In this document: positions 44,061-56,821 of the stretch, piece after piece
Layout: each line of letters begins with the position of its first letter
Numbering within the stretch: position 1 is the first letter of the stretch
Origin: Anisodus tanguticus
Lineage: Eukaryota; Streptophyta; Magnoliopsida; Solanales; Solanaceae
DNA: 64,000 nt
Direction: 5' to 3'
Assembly: GCA_034509755.1 (NCBI GenBank)
Contig: CM067539.1
Span: forward strand, 55,393,513 to 55,457,512
Notes under the pieces: model-generated
Databases searched by the model: none
Seen by the model: the letters and a program-made list of their open reading frames with translations, nothing else
Told to the model about the DNA's origin: nothing
Translations under genes and position numbers: made by a program

Positions 44061-44545
44061 ATCGGTTTAAAGAACTCCCGAATATTTTCATATATATAAT
44101 TGCTCTTAATTTTTTTAACAATATTCCACAATCATAGCAGCTAAACTACGATCTTTTGTCAATAACAAAAACATCTAGCAATTAGTCCTTCCAAATTTTA
44201 AAAATTAAAGCTTTTATATTTATAGTTTATTTTGTCTGCTTTCTTTTTTCTTTTATCATTGAAAAAAAAAGTTTCATGTTAATCAATTCAAAAAACTTCT
44301 CTTATTCTATAGATTTTGAACAAATTAGTTATTAATTTTTCATTTGACTTCATATTCAAAAGTATGTTCTTGTTTTTTGCTCTAAATATGCTCATTTTGA
44401 CATCACTTGCAATAAAAACTTACTAATATATGTATGTGGAAATTTACCTTTGAAACTCTTCCTTCCTTTTCCATTTCTTCACAAGTCGATTCGTATTTGT
44501 TTTCTTCTTCAGACTCAACCTATTTGCTTTGTAGTGTTGAGATTA
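44061..44545. other. AT-rich sequence, no gene
   Basis: No feature supported. Part may be the eroded start of the LTR that becomes recognisable at 44546. Confidence 0.35.
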
Positions 44546-44809
44546 AAGTGTTGTTTTATATTGGGAGACTATTGCTCATTAACGTAAAAACATATATACG
44601 GGGCAATCTTGTCTTAAGGACATAATGCAATCACTCGACTCAACACACAGTTGTAACCATTCAGATTTAGTTGTTTCTTAGTTTTAGGTTATCAAGATTC
44701 AAGACACAACAAGCTTGCAGCAGTTTTGAACATTGAACTATTTGTTTATCCTTTCAAACACTTGTAATATTTATTTACTTCCCGTACTGCTTTGTAACAG
44801 TAGCCAACA
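44546..44809 (+). repeat. Truncated 5' LTR of the older copy
   Basis: GTTGTTTTATATTGGGAGAC, ACGGGGCAATCTTGTCTTAA and CTTCCCGTACTGCTTTGTAA match the last quarter of the 17457 LTR. Confidence 0.85.
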
Positions 44810-45529
44810 ATTTAAGACAAGACTATATTAGTATTAGTGTTCGAAGGATGTCGGTCAAAAGTTGTGTGACCAAATCTGGTTATGGTTTTCTGCTTGAAGA
44901 GAGTGATGATGATGTTGTTGAAGGTCAACGTGTTTAGGGTGTCACCGCTCCCAAGAGTGGTGGGAACAAGCGCTCACAAGAGGATGGGGATGTCAACTGG
45001 AACAAGAGGAGAAGGCTGAAGATATGATTCTATCTTGCAGCAGAAGGCCTATATCTGTTCCAGACAAAGGATCTGAATTATGGTAATGAGAAAATGGACA
45101 CTCAATCCGATGAAGTGACTGAAGTCGGCCAGAATCCAAAATTGAGATAAGTTATTTTCTTCCTTGTCAAGAATAAAGATTAAATGATGTCTGATTAAAA
45201 ATGGCTTAAAAGTAAGGAGGAATATGAAAATGTTTAAGAAATAATTTATATTACTTACGCTTTAAAATCAGAAGTTTAATCTCTTCTTCTTTCTCGTTTA
45301 AAGATTGGACTTTGTAAACGACTTAAAAAGATCCATTCTTTTAAGTGTAATTATTAAAAGTGTGTAAAGTATGTTCGCACATACGATGGAGAAAGATCCA
45401 CTAACTGTGCGAAAACTGTTACCACTCTTAAGTAAGTGCCAACAATTGTCTGGGCATCAATCATAACGGAAGAAGTCTAAAAGCTAAAGACGTTGAGCCT
45501 GTCACACTAGTTGGCAGAAGATCCTTCAT

Positions 45530-45745
45530 AGGATGATATTGGACACTCAGTCATACAAAGCCTCCGGGCGACTGGAGTGGGCCAAAATTCCTTCGATAGG
45601 ATGATATTGAACACTTAGTCATACAAAGCCTCCGGGCGACTGGAGTGGGCCAAAATTCCTTTGATATGATGATATTGGACACTCAGTCATACAAAGCCTA
45701 CGGGCGACTGGAGTGGGGCCAGAATTCATTTCATAGGAAAAGTAA
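45530..45745. repeat. 67-bp tandem repeats, older copy
   Basis: AGGATGATATTGGACACTCA and GCCTCCGGGCGACTGGAGTG recur three times, as in 19484-19710. Confidence 0.9.
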
Positions 45746-46349
45746 TGGACACCTAGTGTGGTGGGCCAGCGTTTCCAGGTCTTAAATGATCTGAAGGCCT
45801 AAAGAAAGGCAGAAAAGAAATTGGACACTCAGTCTGCCAAATCAACTGGAGTGGGCCAGAGTATCCAGATCACATATGATCCGATTACGCCCTAACCACG
45901 GGCAAGAGGTTGTTCATGTGAAGCAACACCACCTCTAAAGTAGAAGGGGTTGACGAGGTTGTCCTCAATAGGACTTCAGAGAATGGGATCACTCTCAGAT
46001 GAGGTGATACATGTCCCAAACTTGGTTTAAGGGACGTTATTGGTCAAGATGGTTTGAGACTAGTCCAACAGGTCTGTAATAACTAAGAATGGTACAGCAT
46101 GTCTGTAGACAAATGAATGATATATTTATAATCCGTGCATCTATGCCATCATAGATTAAGACACGTTAAATAGAAAGTCATTCAAAAGCCAACGATGTTG
46201 AGATTGTTGCCTTCTGTCGACATAAACCATCAAAATGAATGTGAGGTAGGCGAAGAGGCAAAATCACCTTTCCAAGTTCCGTCAAAGGAATAGTGAAAGA
46301 AGTACCGCTCCTCTAGAACTAAGTCACACCTACTTGGGTGATTTGAAGT

Positions 46350-48400
46350 TTATACAAAATAGAGGGGGGATACAAGTACGTTGTGACCTTCATTGATGAT
46401 GGTACAACGTATTGTATCCTTTGTTTGTCAAAAAGCAAAGATGAAGTTGTTGAAGCGGATAAGTTCTACAAAGCAAAAGTTGAAAATCAACTAAGCCTAT
46501 GGATTGGGAAATTCGTAGTGATAGAGGGGGAGAATGTGAAACATCGTTCATTAAACGACTGCTCATTACTCACATTAGTCCAACGGTGTTAGCCAAGCGC
46601 AAAGCGTACGCCCAAAATATGTGGGGCAAGAGGATCCTTACCGCTAATGCGATTCTCAACAGAAATACGCATAAGGATAAGGATAACTCTCCGTGTGAAA
46701 CATGGGAAGGATCTCACATACAAATGTTGTGATGTGGGGTAGCTTGGTAAAAGTTGGAATACCGAAACAGGTCAAGTTGGACCTAAGACTGTAGATTGCA
46801 TATCCACTGGATCTGCAAATAACAGTAGTGCTTATCTCCTCTTGGTGTCAAAGAATGCTGAATTCTTTGAAGATAACTTTCCTTGAAAAGGAAAAAAGAA
46901 GTAATTGCTCGAGGTTAGCAAGAACCCGCGAGGGTATGACTGTCTGGAACTAGATGTTCCGTATCTACAAGACTCGGAAGTTGCTGACTATCCGGAACTT
47001 AATATTCCAGATTTGTAGAACTCAGAGATTCTAGATGTTGAATCGAGATGGAGCAAAGAGGGGATAAAGACTTGTTCCAGGCCTTCTAGCTTATATAGTT
47101 CTGAATGAACCATGGACAATTGACAAATAATTGTCATCTCCAGAAGCACTGCTTTATAAATAAGCTACAAAGAAAGAAATAGATTCCATCATATAGAACC
47201 ATACTTGTGTAATGGTTGATCTTCCTCCGGGAAAAGAGTCGTTGGGTTGTAAAAGTGGATACTCAAAAGTGAGTACAAAGTAGATAGATCTACTAACGAA
47301 TACAAGGCCTCGGTTACTTGTATATGTGCTCCCCTGTAAGTAGCTTAACATCCAGGGCCATTGCAGTCTTGCGTGGCATGGATGTTGAAACAGTCTTCCT
47401 AACCAGAGAGTTGGAAGGGGAGGATGAGAGTTGGTTTGCTGGACTGTTGGGCTTCTTCTTGAACTTTCTTTTTGGTCCCTGAGATGTTTACATTTAGGTC
47501 CTGGAAGTTTCAGTTAAAACAGAAACAAAGAATCTGACCACAGAAACATTGACTCTGAAGTTAGAAAGCCAAAAGTTGGAAAACCAACAGTCTGAGAGTG
47601 GAAATTATATTGAAACAAAAGATATGGGTATCACAGATGACATCTTAGGAATTGGATTTCTAAGACATCTAACGGACTGGTCTAACTCCAAACTCAGTTG
47701 TGAGATAGTTGACAGTCTCGTTGAAGCCACCAATAGATATGAATCATATAACTGATTGAAATCATGGTGCACCCATAGACAAGGAGCGATATGCACAGGT
47801 CATATGTAGTTCAATGTATTGTACACACTACAACCGACCTGATATCGGCCTACAAATAGATCAGTTGAACTAAAGTTCACTGATGATCTTAATAAATTAT
47901 CAATAGAAGGCGTTAAGTCGGATATGAAGATATCTAAATTATTCGCTTATCTACGGATTATAGTATTCTGGATGTCCAGCGGTTCTGGGAGAACACAATG
48001 ATGCAAACTGGATATCAGATATGAAGAACACCAAAGGCACAAGTAAATGTGTATGGTGGGTCTTGGAAAATCCTCTAAGCAAACTTGCATCGACCCATTC
48101 ATGATGGGATCGGAGTTTATCGCTTTATACAAAGCATGAAAGAAGTTGAGTAACTTCATGACTCCTTAGAGGACGTCCCTTATTGGGAGAAACTCGTGCC
48201 TTCAACAGTTATACACTGTGGCTAGCCGGTAGACTTCAGGAAGGACACGGATGACGGCGTCTGGACATATCTGTCAGGATCTGTCGGAGACATATGACTG
48301 TATTGGCAGTTGATCATCACGGGTGTCACTTCCTTGTTTACTAACAAAGGGACTACCCGAAGATCAAATGTTCTTCCTGTCTAGGGGAATGGGCTTAAAA
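46350..48400 (+). pseudogene. Degenerate copia pol of the older copy
   Basis: The integrase core is best preserved: KYVVTFIDDGTTYCILCLSK, DKFYKAKVENQLSLWIGK, SDRGGECE (catalytic Asp region DRGGE), then NMWGKRILTANAILNRN. Later come PKTVDCI and SKNAEFFEDN. RNase H pieces follow: DDILGIGFLRHLTDW, GKSSKQTCI, SEFIALYKA and LTKGLPEDQM with SRGMGLKP. The RT palm between integrase and RNase H is missing. Stops and frameshifts occur throughout. This copy retains a segment of about 110 bp (46626-46738) that the 17-24 kb copy has lost between ATGTGGGG repeats. Confidence 0.85.
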
Positions 48401-49047
48401 CCCAAACAATACGAACCATTGCGGTGGTAACCGAAGCATACTGATTGGAGATCCCAAGAATTTGGTTCAATGGGAAAACTAAGCTGCAAAAGGTTCAGTT
48501 GAGCGCTTCGGTGGAAGCAAGAAGCACTTCGGATGATGATTTCTGTACGGAAACATGTATCCAAAGTTGTTCCCGCGATAGACATTAAAGTGCTACCTGC
48601 ATGGTGGGTAAAGGTTAAGCTTCCAAACCTTTAACGATCCTCAAATAGTTGATGTTAAGGTTGGGGAAACTTTTAATGATTCCTAACACTAGTAAAGTGG
48701 GGTATAACAGGATACCTTGTAGGAGATCACCTATTTAAGTGCGAGGACAGACCGCCTCAAATGAACACACTTAAGAATCCAAGTGTGTCCACGGCCGCAA
48801 CGGACAAAACTATAAGAATGAAAACGAATAAGGAGAGTTATTGTGTTGGTATCATTGTCTTGGCTTACACTAAACACTGACGGTTCAAGACATCATGTTC
48901 ACCGTGCAGTAAGTAATTCCGGTGGTATTCAACTAGGGAAGGTTCAAATCGAAAGCTACCTCTCCTGATGCAATATCTTTTCACTGAAATATTGGTGAAA
49001 GTAGGCACCTTGTGTGTGCGCCAAAATCTCTCTTTCATAGAGGGGAT

Positions 49048-50120
49048 TGTTGAAAATTTGCCTTTGGCGGGGAGATGCGTCCACCTATATTTAATGAATT
49101 AAACACTAGTTTTCCGCATGTTGGAGGCTTTGTCTCTTCTCACATGCATAATCTACTAAATGAGTAGATGACCGTAAGGCTAAGAATCGTCAAATTTCGT
49201 TGAGAAATGAAAGAGATATTGGTCCACGAAGTTAGGTGTTTGAGGCATGGAAATATGGTGTGGGACAAATCTACCACATCGGTGGGAAAAGGAAGAATTA
49301 CTCTCTTTATAAGTCTCTAAAGTGGTTAAGGGTTTGGGACCCAAGTGGTATCCCATATGTTTAAAGGAGGGAGGACCTAGATGTGTTTGGGTTCAAGGCT
49401 AAGCCCACACGCGCCGCCGCCGCCCGCCCGTCCGGTTCGGGCTCGGGCTTGGGCTCGGGTCGTGGGTAGTGGGGACTTTCTGATATTATCTTTTTGGACC
49501 CCAAATTGCTTAATATTTATAGTTTGGTCCCTAGAGTTTCTGAAAAGTTAATTTTGGGAATGATGGAAGGCATAAACTTTCTGCCTACCGTTTGGGCTAT
49601 TTTTTGGAGCATTAACCAGCCATTACTTGGCTGTTAACTCCTCCATAAACAGCCCTCCTTCAATGACCATAATCAGCCCTCCTTCAATGTCCATAATCAG
49701 CCTCTCTAATGGCCATTAACAACCCTCTCTAATGGCCATTAACAACAGCCCTCACTAATGGCTATTAACAGTCTTGTTTGTGGCAGTTGAGGAGTCCCTC
49801 CTCCATACTATATATTGATGCCTTTTGGCTCAATTGTGTTAGTAGAAAAACAGTGACATACAGTGACGAAATACAGTGACACATATACAGTCACGAAAAA
49901 AAGTGAGGAAAGACACATATACATGAGATATACACAACAGAGACACACTATATACACAGATTATGTTGTATATAATTGTTCAAAAAATTCAAAAGGTAGC
50001 TTTTTACTAAAAGGCTTTTGTCGTGATATTACTTCCCCTTTAGTTCGATTTCAGGTTATCATTCACTCTTCCTAGACTTGCTTTCGACTCATCTTCCCGT
50101 CTTGCTTTGTAACAAGCCAA
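49048..50120 (+). repeat. 3' LTR of the older copy
   Basis: Begins TGTTGAAAATTTGCC after a purine tract. Carries CGCCGCCGCCGCCCGCCCGT and (CGGGCT)n as in the first copy. Around 49650-49770 it has its own short repeats (CCATAATCAGCCCTCCTTCAA, TAATGGCCATTAACA). Confidence 0.85.
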
Positions 50121-50226
50121 AATATGAAATAAGACATGTTTTCAAAATTGATTAGCTTGAAATATCCAAGTTCAATGATAAAACACGAGTTGACAAAATA
50201 AACTGTAAATTTAAAGGCTTATAATT

Positions 50227-50243
50227 GGGGGGGGGGGGGGGGG
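50227..50243. repeat. G17 homopolymer
   Basis: An uninterrupted run of 17 G lies next to the older LTR copy. A similar run (G20) sits at 60464-60483. Confidence 0.95.
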
Positions 50244-50329
50244 CTAATTGCTGCAGGATAATTTGTTATAAATAGAATATTAATTATTGCATCCTTAATT
50301 CAATTGGTGGGTTACCAAATATTTTAGGA

Positions 50330-50490
50330 GAAATATATGAAAATATTTAGTACTTTAATTATGGTCAAGACCTTTGTTTAGTTAATTTAATCTAGACCAT
50401 TGATATTAAAATATAACACATGTCACCCATTCAAGTAAGAACTTGGACAAAATGGAGAGAAGAGAAATGAAGAGAAGTCGGATCCTGAAC
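50330..50490 (-). repeat. Dispersed repeat R, copy 3 (inverted)
   Basis: The reverse complement reads AATATCAATGGTCTAGATTA and TTCATATATTTCTCCTAAA, closely matching 41251-41415. Confidence 0.85.
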
Positions 50491-50499
50491 TTTGATAAT

Positions 50500-51780
50500 A
50501 TTAGAACCTTTGGGCTCAGGTGGTTCACGTTATAAATTATAGGAATAATTACATCTCATAACTCTAGGATATAATTATCTTTAGTAACTATTGTTTAAAT
50601 AAATTATAAAACATAACTATAATGTGTATTTGAATTACCTATCATAGCTACATTATATATTTAAAGTAGAATACCTTTTTTTTTTGTTCTTGACTCTCTC
50701 TCTCTCCCTCTCTAACGTCTGATCTCTCTCTTTCTAATCTCTGGCGAGTCTAAATGCCACCGCCGCCGTTGACCACCCTAAGTATCGTCGGTACACCGCC
50801 ACCGCAGTCATACACACACATATATATACACGTATACTCATTGTACATCATGTGTATTTCTGTTGATTTGAATGAATACGACGACGTCGTCTTCGTCAAT
50901 GGAAGAGTCATCGTTTTCTTTCTCATCTTCTCCGGCGAGTTCTAACCTCCACCACCACACATCGACAGGAAAAGGAGTAGGTCGGTAAGGTCCATCTGAT
51001 CGGAAAAATATACTTTATTATCAAGATCTGACCGAAAATACAGTTTATTATCCAAATTTGATTGGAAAATGCACTTTATTGTCCATATCTGGCCGAAAAA
51101 TAATATTTATTCGCATGTATTTAATTTTCTTGTGTTCAGTTTTTATTTCTTGTATTCTACTTTTTTGTATTCACCGTATTTCAGTTTCTTGTATTCAATT
51201 TTTCTTGTATTCATTTTCTTATTTCTTGTATTAAGTTTTTTGGTTGTATTCGTTAAAATACACTTTATTGTCCATATCTGACTAAAAAATATACTTTATT
51301 CGTCTGTATTTCGAAGGAGATCATTTTGTATACAAATGAATAAAGTGAATCTGAAGTGTATTCTTTTTTTAGTGTAAAATCTTATTTTTTGTTATGTATT
51401 GTATTTGTATTTAGCTTTTGAGTGTATTTGTATTTTTTGTGTGTAAAATCTAGTATTTTGGGGTGTATTTTATTTCTTGTATTAGGTTTTTTGGTTGTAT
51501 TTTGTATTTTGTATTTTGAAGGAGAATCTTTCTATTTTGAATACACTTTACTAAGCAGATTATATAGCTATGCCGTTTTATGAATACACTCGAAAAACAG
51601 ACGTTGTAGCAACTAAAAAATAGCTACGCGCTATAAATATTGAAACTATAGCTATTGCAAATTTAAAATCCTTAAACTATAGTCATTTGTGTAAGTTTCA
51701 CTAAATTATAACTATTGAACTACAACTTCAATCCTACGTACTTATTTAAATTTTAGTTCACTTTTTTCTACCAATGAGTT
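50500..51780. other. Low-complexity, transposon-like sequence
   Basis: Includes a CT repeat near 50700, ACACACATATATATACACG, and repeated TTCTTGTATTC/TTGTATTTTG words (51150-51560). The 50754 and 51069 frames are low-complexity. No domain recognised. Confidence 0.4.
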
Positions 51781-51798
51781 TTATTTCTCAGCAAATTA

Positions 51799-51980
51799 GG
51801 GCAGTCTAATTTACTAAACTTCCGTTATGCATGGAATTCAGGGAAGGATCGATCATAGGGGTCTATTGTACGCAGCCTTACCCTACATTTCTGCAAGATG
51901 TTATTTTTACTGCTTGAATTTATAACCTCCTGATCACATGACAACAACTTTACCGGTTACTTCAATGATCCCTTCATTTT
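51799..51980 (-). mobile_element. Au SINE (copy 2, diverged)
   Basis: GGGCAGTCTAATTTACTAAA, GGGGTCTATTGTACGCAGCC and TTACCCTACATTTCTGCAAG, then AACTTTACCGGTTACTTC. TCAGCAAATTA flanks at 51788-51798 and 51981-51991. Confidence 0.9.
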
Positions 51981-52088
51981 TCAGCAAATTATATATACAA
52001 AAAGAAAACTAATTTATTTATTTATTTAGTATAGCTAGATTCAATAGGGGAAACTGAAAATATTAGTAAATAATTGATCTCTTATAAC

Positions 52089-55000
52089 TAAGGCTGGCCA
52101 TTGGCCGAGTCGGCCAGATCCCGACCCGACCCGACCCCGCTCCTATCCCGCCCCGATCCCCCCTAAAAAAAAGATGGTGTCGAGACTCGAAATCGGGACG
52201 GGACCTGGGCTCGTCCCGCCCAGGCCCGTACCGCCCCAGACTCGCCCTGACACCGCCCCGACCCTTCTCCGACCCCTCCCCGACCCCCTCTTTGCAAAAA
52301 ATGACCCTTGCATAATGACCATTTTATATTTTGGCCGTTGTGCAACGGCCATTTTTGGTCCTCCACCACATAAACCCCCTACCCCCTTAATATTTATTTT
52401 TAATCCTAAGTTACTATATTTACACTTTAACCTAAATTTCCAACTATAAATACCTCATTTTCTCTTCATTTTAATCTCACAAATCTTCCTACAATCTCTC
52501 TAATCTCTCAACTCAATCTATCTCTCTACAAGTCTACAATTACATTGCCTACTAAATATTTTATTTTATTTGTTCATTTGTGTAATTGTATCAAAGTTTA
52601 AAAATTGGGATTGAAGTTGGCAACTAGCTTGAGGATCATCCATCGAGCAAAGTTTCAATTTTAACCTCGATTACAAGTCGGCGTTTGCTACCTCCGTTCC
52701 TTCTTTAAATTATTATTGTTACTTTATTTTAATTATCGCACTTAATTTCATTTCTTTAATTATTTATTTGCATAATTAAAATGAAAGGATTAAGAGGTAT
52801 GTTTAAAGGTAAGGGTAAGATTGCTTCTTCTATTAGTGGTAACAAGGGCAGGGGTACTTCTTCTAGTAATCCTATTCCTAGACATGATGATTTGATTGAT
52901 TACACTCATATAGATGAAATTGAATTTTTTAATGATAAACCATTAGATAATGAGATATATTTTGCAACTGAACCAGATTTTAATTTAGAAGATAATTTAG
53001 ATGACACACCCACTAATCTAGATGACACACCCACTAGTGCACCTCAAACTGAAACTGAATGCCTCATATTCCCCCTAGTATGAGACGAGGCCCCACACAA
53101 CGAAAATTAAAATCTATTGCATGGGAGTTTTTTTATAGGGACCAAGAGAATCAAGTAGTTAGATGTAGAATTTGTAAAAATGTTTATAAATTTAAAATGG
53201 GAAAATGGTCAGGGTGGGACGGGAGGTTTATTGAGACATGTACAAAGCTTTCACAAAGCTAGGTGGGATGAATACGAGGCTACAAAGTCGGGTGCGCCAA
53301 TGCGCTCTCATTCGGGACAAGGTTCACATAGTGTCCCAGACCAAGTACAAGGTCAAATTAACCTGACGACGGGGGGAATTGTAGGTCATAAATACGATAA
53401 ACATAGAGATAGGGAAGCAATAGCAAAATTAGTTGTGGTGGAGGGTTTGCCTTTTTCATTTCCTTCCTCCCATGGTTTTATTCCTTACATAAGAGATATG
53501 TATAATACTTCTTTTTACGGTTTTCCTAGATCAACTGTTAGGAGAGACGTTTTTAAATTCACACACGAATATCAACAATATTTACGTTATGCATTATATC
53601 ATTTTCCTGACAAAGTATCTATCACTTTTGATATAGGCCGTAGTACTAACGGCCATGATTATTTAACTGTAACATGTCATTGGATAGATCATAATTAGTC
53701 TATGCAAAAATGTATTTTAGCATATAGATATATTGATGATAGGCACACCAAAATTTTATTGCAGAAAATATTCATCAAGTTTGCAATTATTATGGTATAA
53801 CAGACAAAATAATGACGGTTACGTTAGATAATGCTTCTTCTAATAATTATGATGTGAGACTTTTAAAAAATCTATTAACTCCATATTTTTCTAATCGTTT
53901 TCATATAAAATGTGTGTGCCATATTTATAACTTAGTTGTAAAGGATGATCTATCACTTTTTAAAGACATTCTTAATAAAATATAATTTGCTATAAACTTT
54001 ATTTTTAAAAGTAATAGAATACAAAGAAAAAAAGAATATAAAAAACTTGTCACGATTGTGGACTACGTTATAGAAAAATTCATGAAGAAGTAGTGATTAG
54101 GTGGAAATCTCTATATGAACAACTACTTGTTGCTTACGAGTATAGAAAACCTATAACTTTATTTTTTAACACCCATAATCAAAATCCAATTGATATGCTC
54201 ATAGATAATGACTGAGAAAAAATTTCAGATCTTATTGTATTTTTAGAGAAAATTTTTCAAGCAACTAAAGAATTTTTCGATATTTATTATCCTACTATTT
54301 CAACTATGTTATTTTATATAGCTCTAATATTTTTGTTACTTAATGAATATACGGAAAAACCATCTTATAAGGCACCTATTAAAAAATGTTTATCAAATTA
54401 AAAAATATATTTTTCCTCTTCTCACTATTTATATTATTGGTGTTGTATTAAATCCGATTATTAAAATAGATGGTTGTAAAACACTTATTGAAACTATTTA
54501 TGATTGTATATCAGTACTTCCACCTCCAACTCCATAAAATCCAAATGAACAACCACCTAAAGAACCAACTAAAGAAGAAGTTTTGTCTAGCATATACGAT
54601 GAATGCAAATAGTATCTACGCATTACCAATAAGAAAGTGCTAGCAACCAACCAACTTCTATACCGGTTTATATTCTTCTTCGTACAACCTATAAAAGACA
54701 TGTTGTTTCTGCGGCTAGTATTGAAAGCCTTAGAAATAGAATGTTTAGTGGTACCATTACTAATCAAGTTAGCGAGTTTGATGTTTTTGTTTTGCAGGGT
54801 GTTGTACCGTACCAAACAGTTCTCAATGAAGAAGGACGTGAATACTTGCTTAAATTATGGAGGAAAAATGAGAAACATTTCCGACACTATCAAAGATAGC
54901 CCGAGATGTCCTGAACATTCAAGCGTCATCAACAGCGTCTGAAAGCGTTTTTTTTGCCGGAAGATTTCAAATAGGAGAGTACAGACACTCCTTAGCGGGA

Positions 55001-55575
55001 GATAGCTTGGAGATTTTAGTTTTATTCAGAGATTAGATACGAGCGGAGCATAGAAGGTGCGGTCAGCCAGAGATCAACGAAGAAGACGACGAAAACTACA
55101 AAGAAATCTTGTCCGACGGAGGTGGAAGCGACGTCGACCAATTTGACCAACAAATTCCAATTCCAACCGAAGAACCACAAGACATTGTGAAGAAATTAGA
55201 AAAGGTGTTTATAAATATGTGATTTTTTTCCAATTTTGAAATTGTATTACAAAAAAATCATATTTCTATTAAATAATATAAGAGGCACAAAAACAGTCTT
55301 GAAATGTTTTTATTACACTATCTTGTTCAATTATTAAAGTGTTTATATATGTTATTTTTAAAATTAAGTGTAAAAAAAAAATGAAAAACCTCGATCCCGC
55401 CCCGCCCCGCCCCGTCAAGACAGGTCCCCTTTTCCAAAGGGACCGGGAACGGGACGGGACATCGGCGGATCCCGCTAGTCTGCCGCCGAGGACCGGTCCC
55501 GCCCTCCCCAGTCCCGTAGGGTCCCATCCAGACGGAACCCGCCCCGCCCCGAACCCGGCCCACTGGCCACCCTTA
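52089..55575 (+). mobile_element. hAT transposon, near full-length
   Basis: TIRs TAAGGCTGGCCATTGGCC and (reverse complement of right end) TAAGGGTGGCCAGTGGGCC. The 8-bp target duplication is CTTATAAC (52081-52088) and CGTATAAC (55576-55583), one mismatch. Both subterminal regions are GC-rich (CCCGACCCGACCC / CCCCGCCCCGCCCC). The interior encodes a hAT transposase with several lesions. About 3.5 kb, usual for this superfamily. Confidence 0.93.
52781..55222 (+). pseudogene. hAT transposase, frameshifted
   Basis: Starts MKGLRGMFKGKGKIA. The frame shifts at about 53060 into the BED zinc finger (WEFFYRDQENQVVRCRICKN, C-x2-C) and shifts back at about 53190 to finish the finger with LLRHVQSFH. Then follow DREAIAKLVVVEGLPFSF, SITFDIGRSTNGHDYLTVTC (catalytic-domain start) and a stop at 53696-53698. 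Later frames give DNASSNNYDVRLLKN and CVCHIYNLVVKDDLSLFK (the C-x2-H element of the hAT core) and near 54770-54870 a dimerisation-domain lead, VVPYQTVLNEEG and LLKLWRKNEKHF. The C-terminus reads GEYRHSLAGDSLEILVLFRD, stop, then IRAEHRRCGQ and ends at 55222. At least six lesions mean it cannot make a transposase, though it may still be mobilised by a relative. Confidence 0.9.
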
Positions 55576-55583
55576 CGTATAAC

Positions 55584-56262
55584 CAACTACGTATAACCAA
55601 CATCAATATGGCAACACGGACTTATTTATTATCACATTATATACATGTGATGATGACGAAGAAGACCTAAGGTAGGTGGTTTCTAGAGTCATTGACTAAT
55701 TTTCTCTTTGACTTCTGAAAAATGAGATTTACAATATCATGAAGATAAATAAAGATAAGAATTAAAAAAAGAAACAAAAGGAAAAAAATGACTAAAATAC
55801 TAACATTTAAGAGTTACTCAAGTGATGCACATTTTTTGTTGTTAAAGTCGATTAAAATTTTCTGTTTAGTGTCCATTTCCATATCCCTTGATTTGCTTTA
55901 TTAGATAAATAAAACAAAATACTTTCCAAAGTCAACTACAATTATTGTTGTTTTAAGTCATCAGCAAACTTGTTGAATTTGTAGAGGTAAAGATGATTAG
56001 GAATTACATAAAATGGTGTAGCTACCTTTTTGTAATTATCCTTTTCACCTGCTAGTACTTTTGCTCCTAAAATTTCAAGTCTTTTGGCTCTTAAACAAGA
56101 AAAAAAAAGAGTTCATAGGAAATAATAGAATCACAAGAAAATTGGAAACAAATGAGTTAGCTAACAGCAGTTGCTTTAGGTTATTAGTGGGTATTAGAAA
56201 GATTTGGACATTTTATCAGTTGAGGAGAATATTATTAGAAGAATGTTTATTTATGGATAGAT
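55584..56262. repeat. Right flank, includes tract shared with 38715-39050
   Basis: The 55670-56030 part aligns with 38715-39050. CGTATAACCAACTA is duplicated directly after the hAT target site. No gene. Confidence 0.55.
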
Positions 56263-56821
56263 TAAGGGGTGTGGGTGTGTTTGGGTTAGTTTTTGGTTAA
56301 AACCAAAACCAAATCAATGTAGTCGGTTTTCTAATTATTAAAACTAAATCAAATATAATATATATTCATCGGTTTGGTTGTTGTTGGTTTGGATCGGTTT
56401 TATTCGGTTTTTTAGTTTTTAAGAAACTTAATGGTATTTCTCTCTTTCATTTTGTTCCTGCGATTAAGAAAGACTTTTTCATTCTTTTCCAACTTATAAT
56501 TTCTTATTATTACTTTTTTTATTATATTGTGGAGCTATAATTTTCTTGGATTATGAATAAAATATCTTAAGATCTATAAGCTTTAATCAAGTGAATAAAG
56601 TTTATAAGAAAGACAATCTTTTTGGGTTCGGTTCGGTTTTTTCTTCGATTTGTTTTAAATAAAATCAAACCAAACCAAACCAAAACAAACCAAATATTAT
56701 GAATTTTTAAAACTTTAAAACCAAATTATACCAAACCCAAACAACGTACTATCGATTTATTTAATCGATTTGATTCGGTTTGTGGTTTGGTTCCTTTCTA
56801 AACAAACCGTGAACACCCCTA
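56263..56821. mobile_element. hAT-type MITE (AGGGGTG termini)
   Basis: Left end AGGGGTGTGGGTGTG, right end GTGAACACCCCT. The interior has inverted GGTTTGGTTCGG / CCAAACCAAACC sequence. Termini of the T-AGGGGTG type are common in plant hAT MITEs (recalled). The target duplication is unclear (TAGATTA / TAGATAG). Confidence 0.65.

Larger units (their letters stand above)
44546..50120 (+). mobile_element. Older copy of the 17-24 kb LTR family
   Basis: The left LTR is truncated (44546-44809, ending GTAGCCAACA). The interior 44810-49047 and right LTR 49048-50120 (TGTTGAAAATTTGCCTTTGG start) align with 17457-24109 throughout, including the GGACACTC tandem array, the GGACTCC-type spacer words, the GTTGTATTCA region and a CATAGAGGGGAT PPT. 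The right LTR lacks part of its 3' end. No target duplication is visible, as expected with a lost left end. Divergence from the first copy is much greater than between that copy's own LTRs. Confidence 0.9.

Noticed and set aside
55339..55596. Proline-rich frames on both strands at the hAT end
   Set aside because: GC-rich subterminal repeats of the transposon (CCCGCCCC) create open frames by composition.
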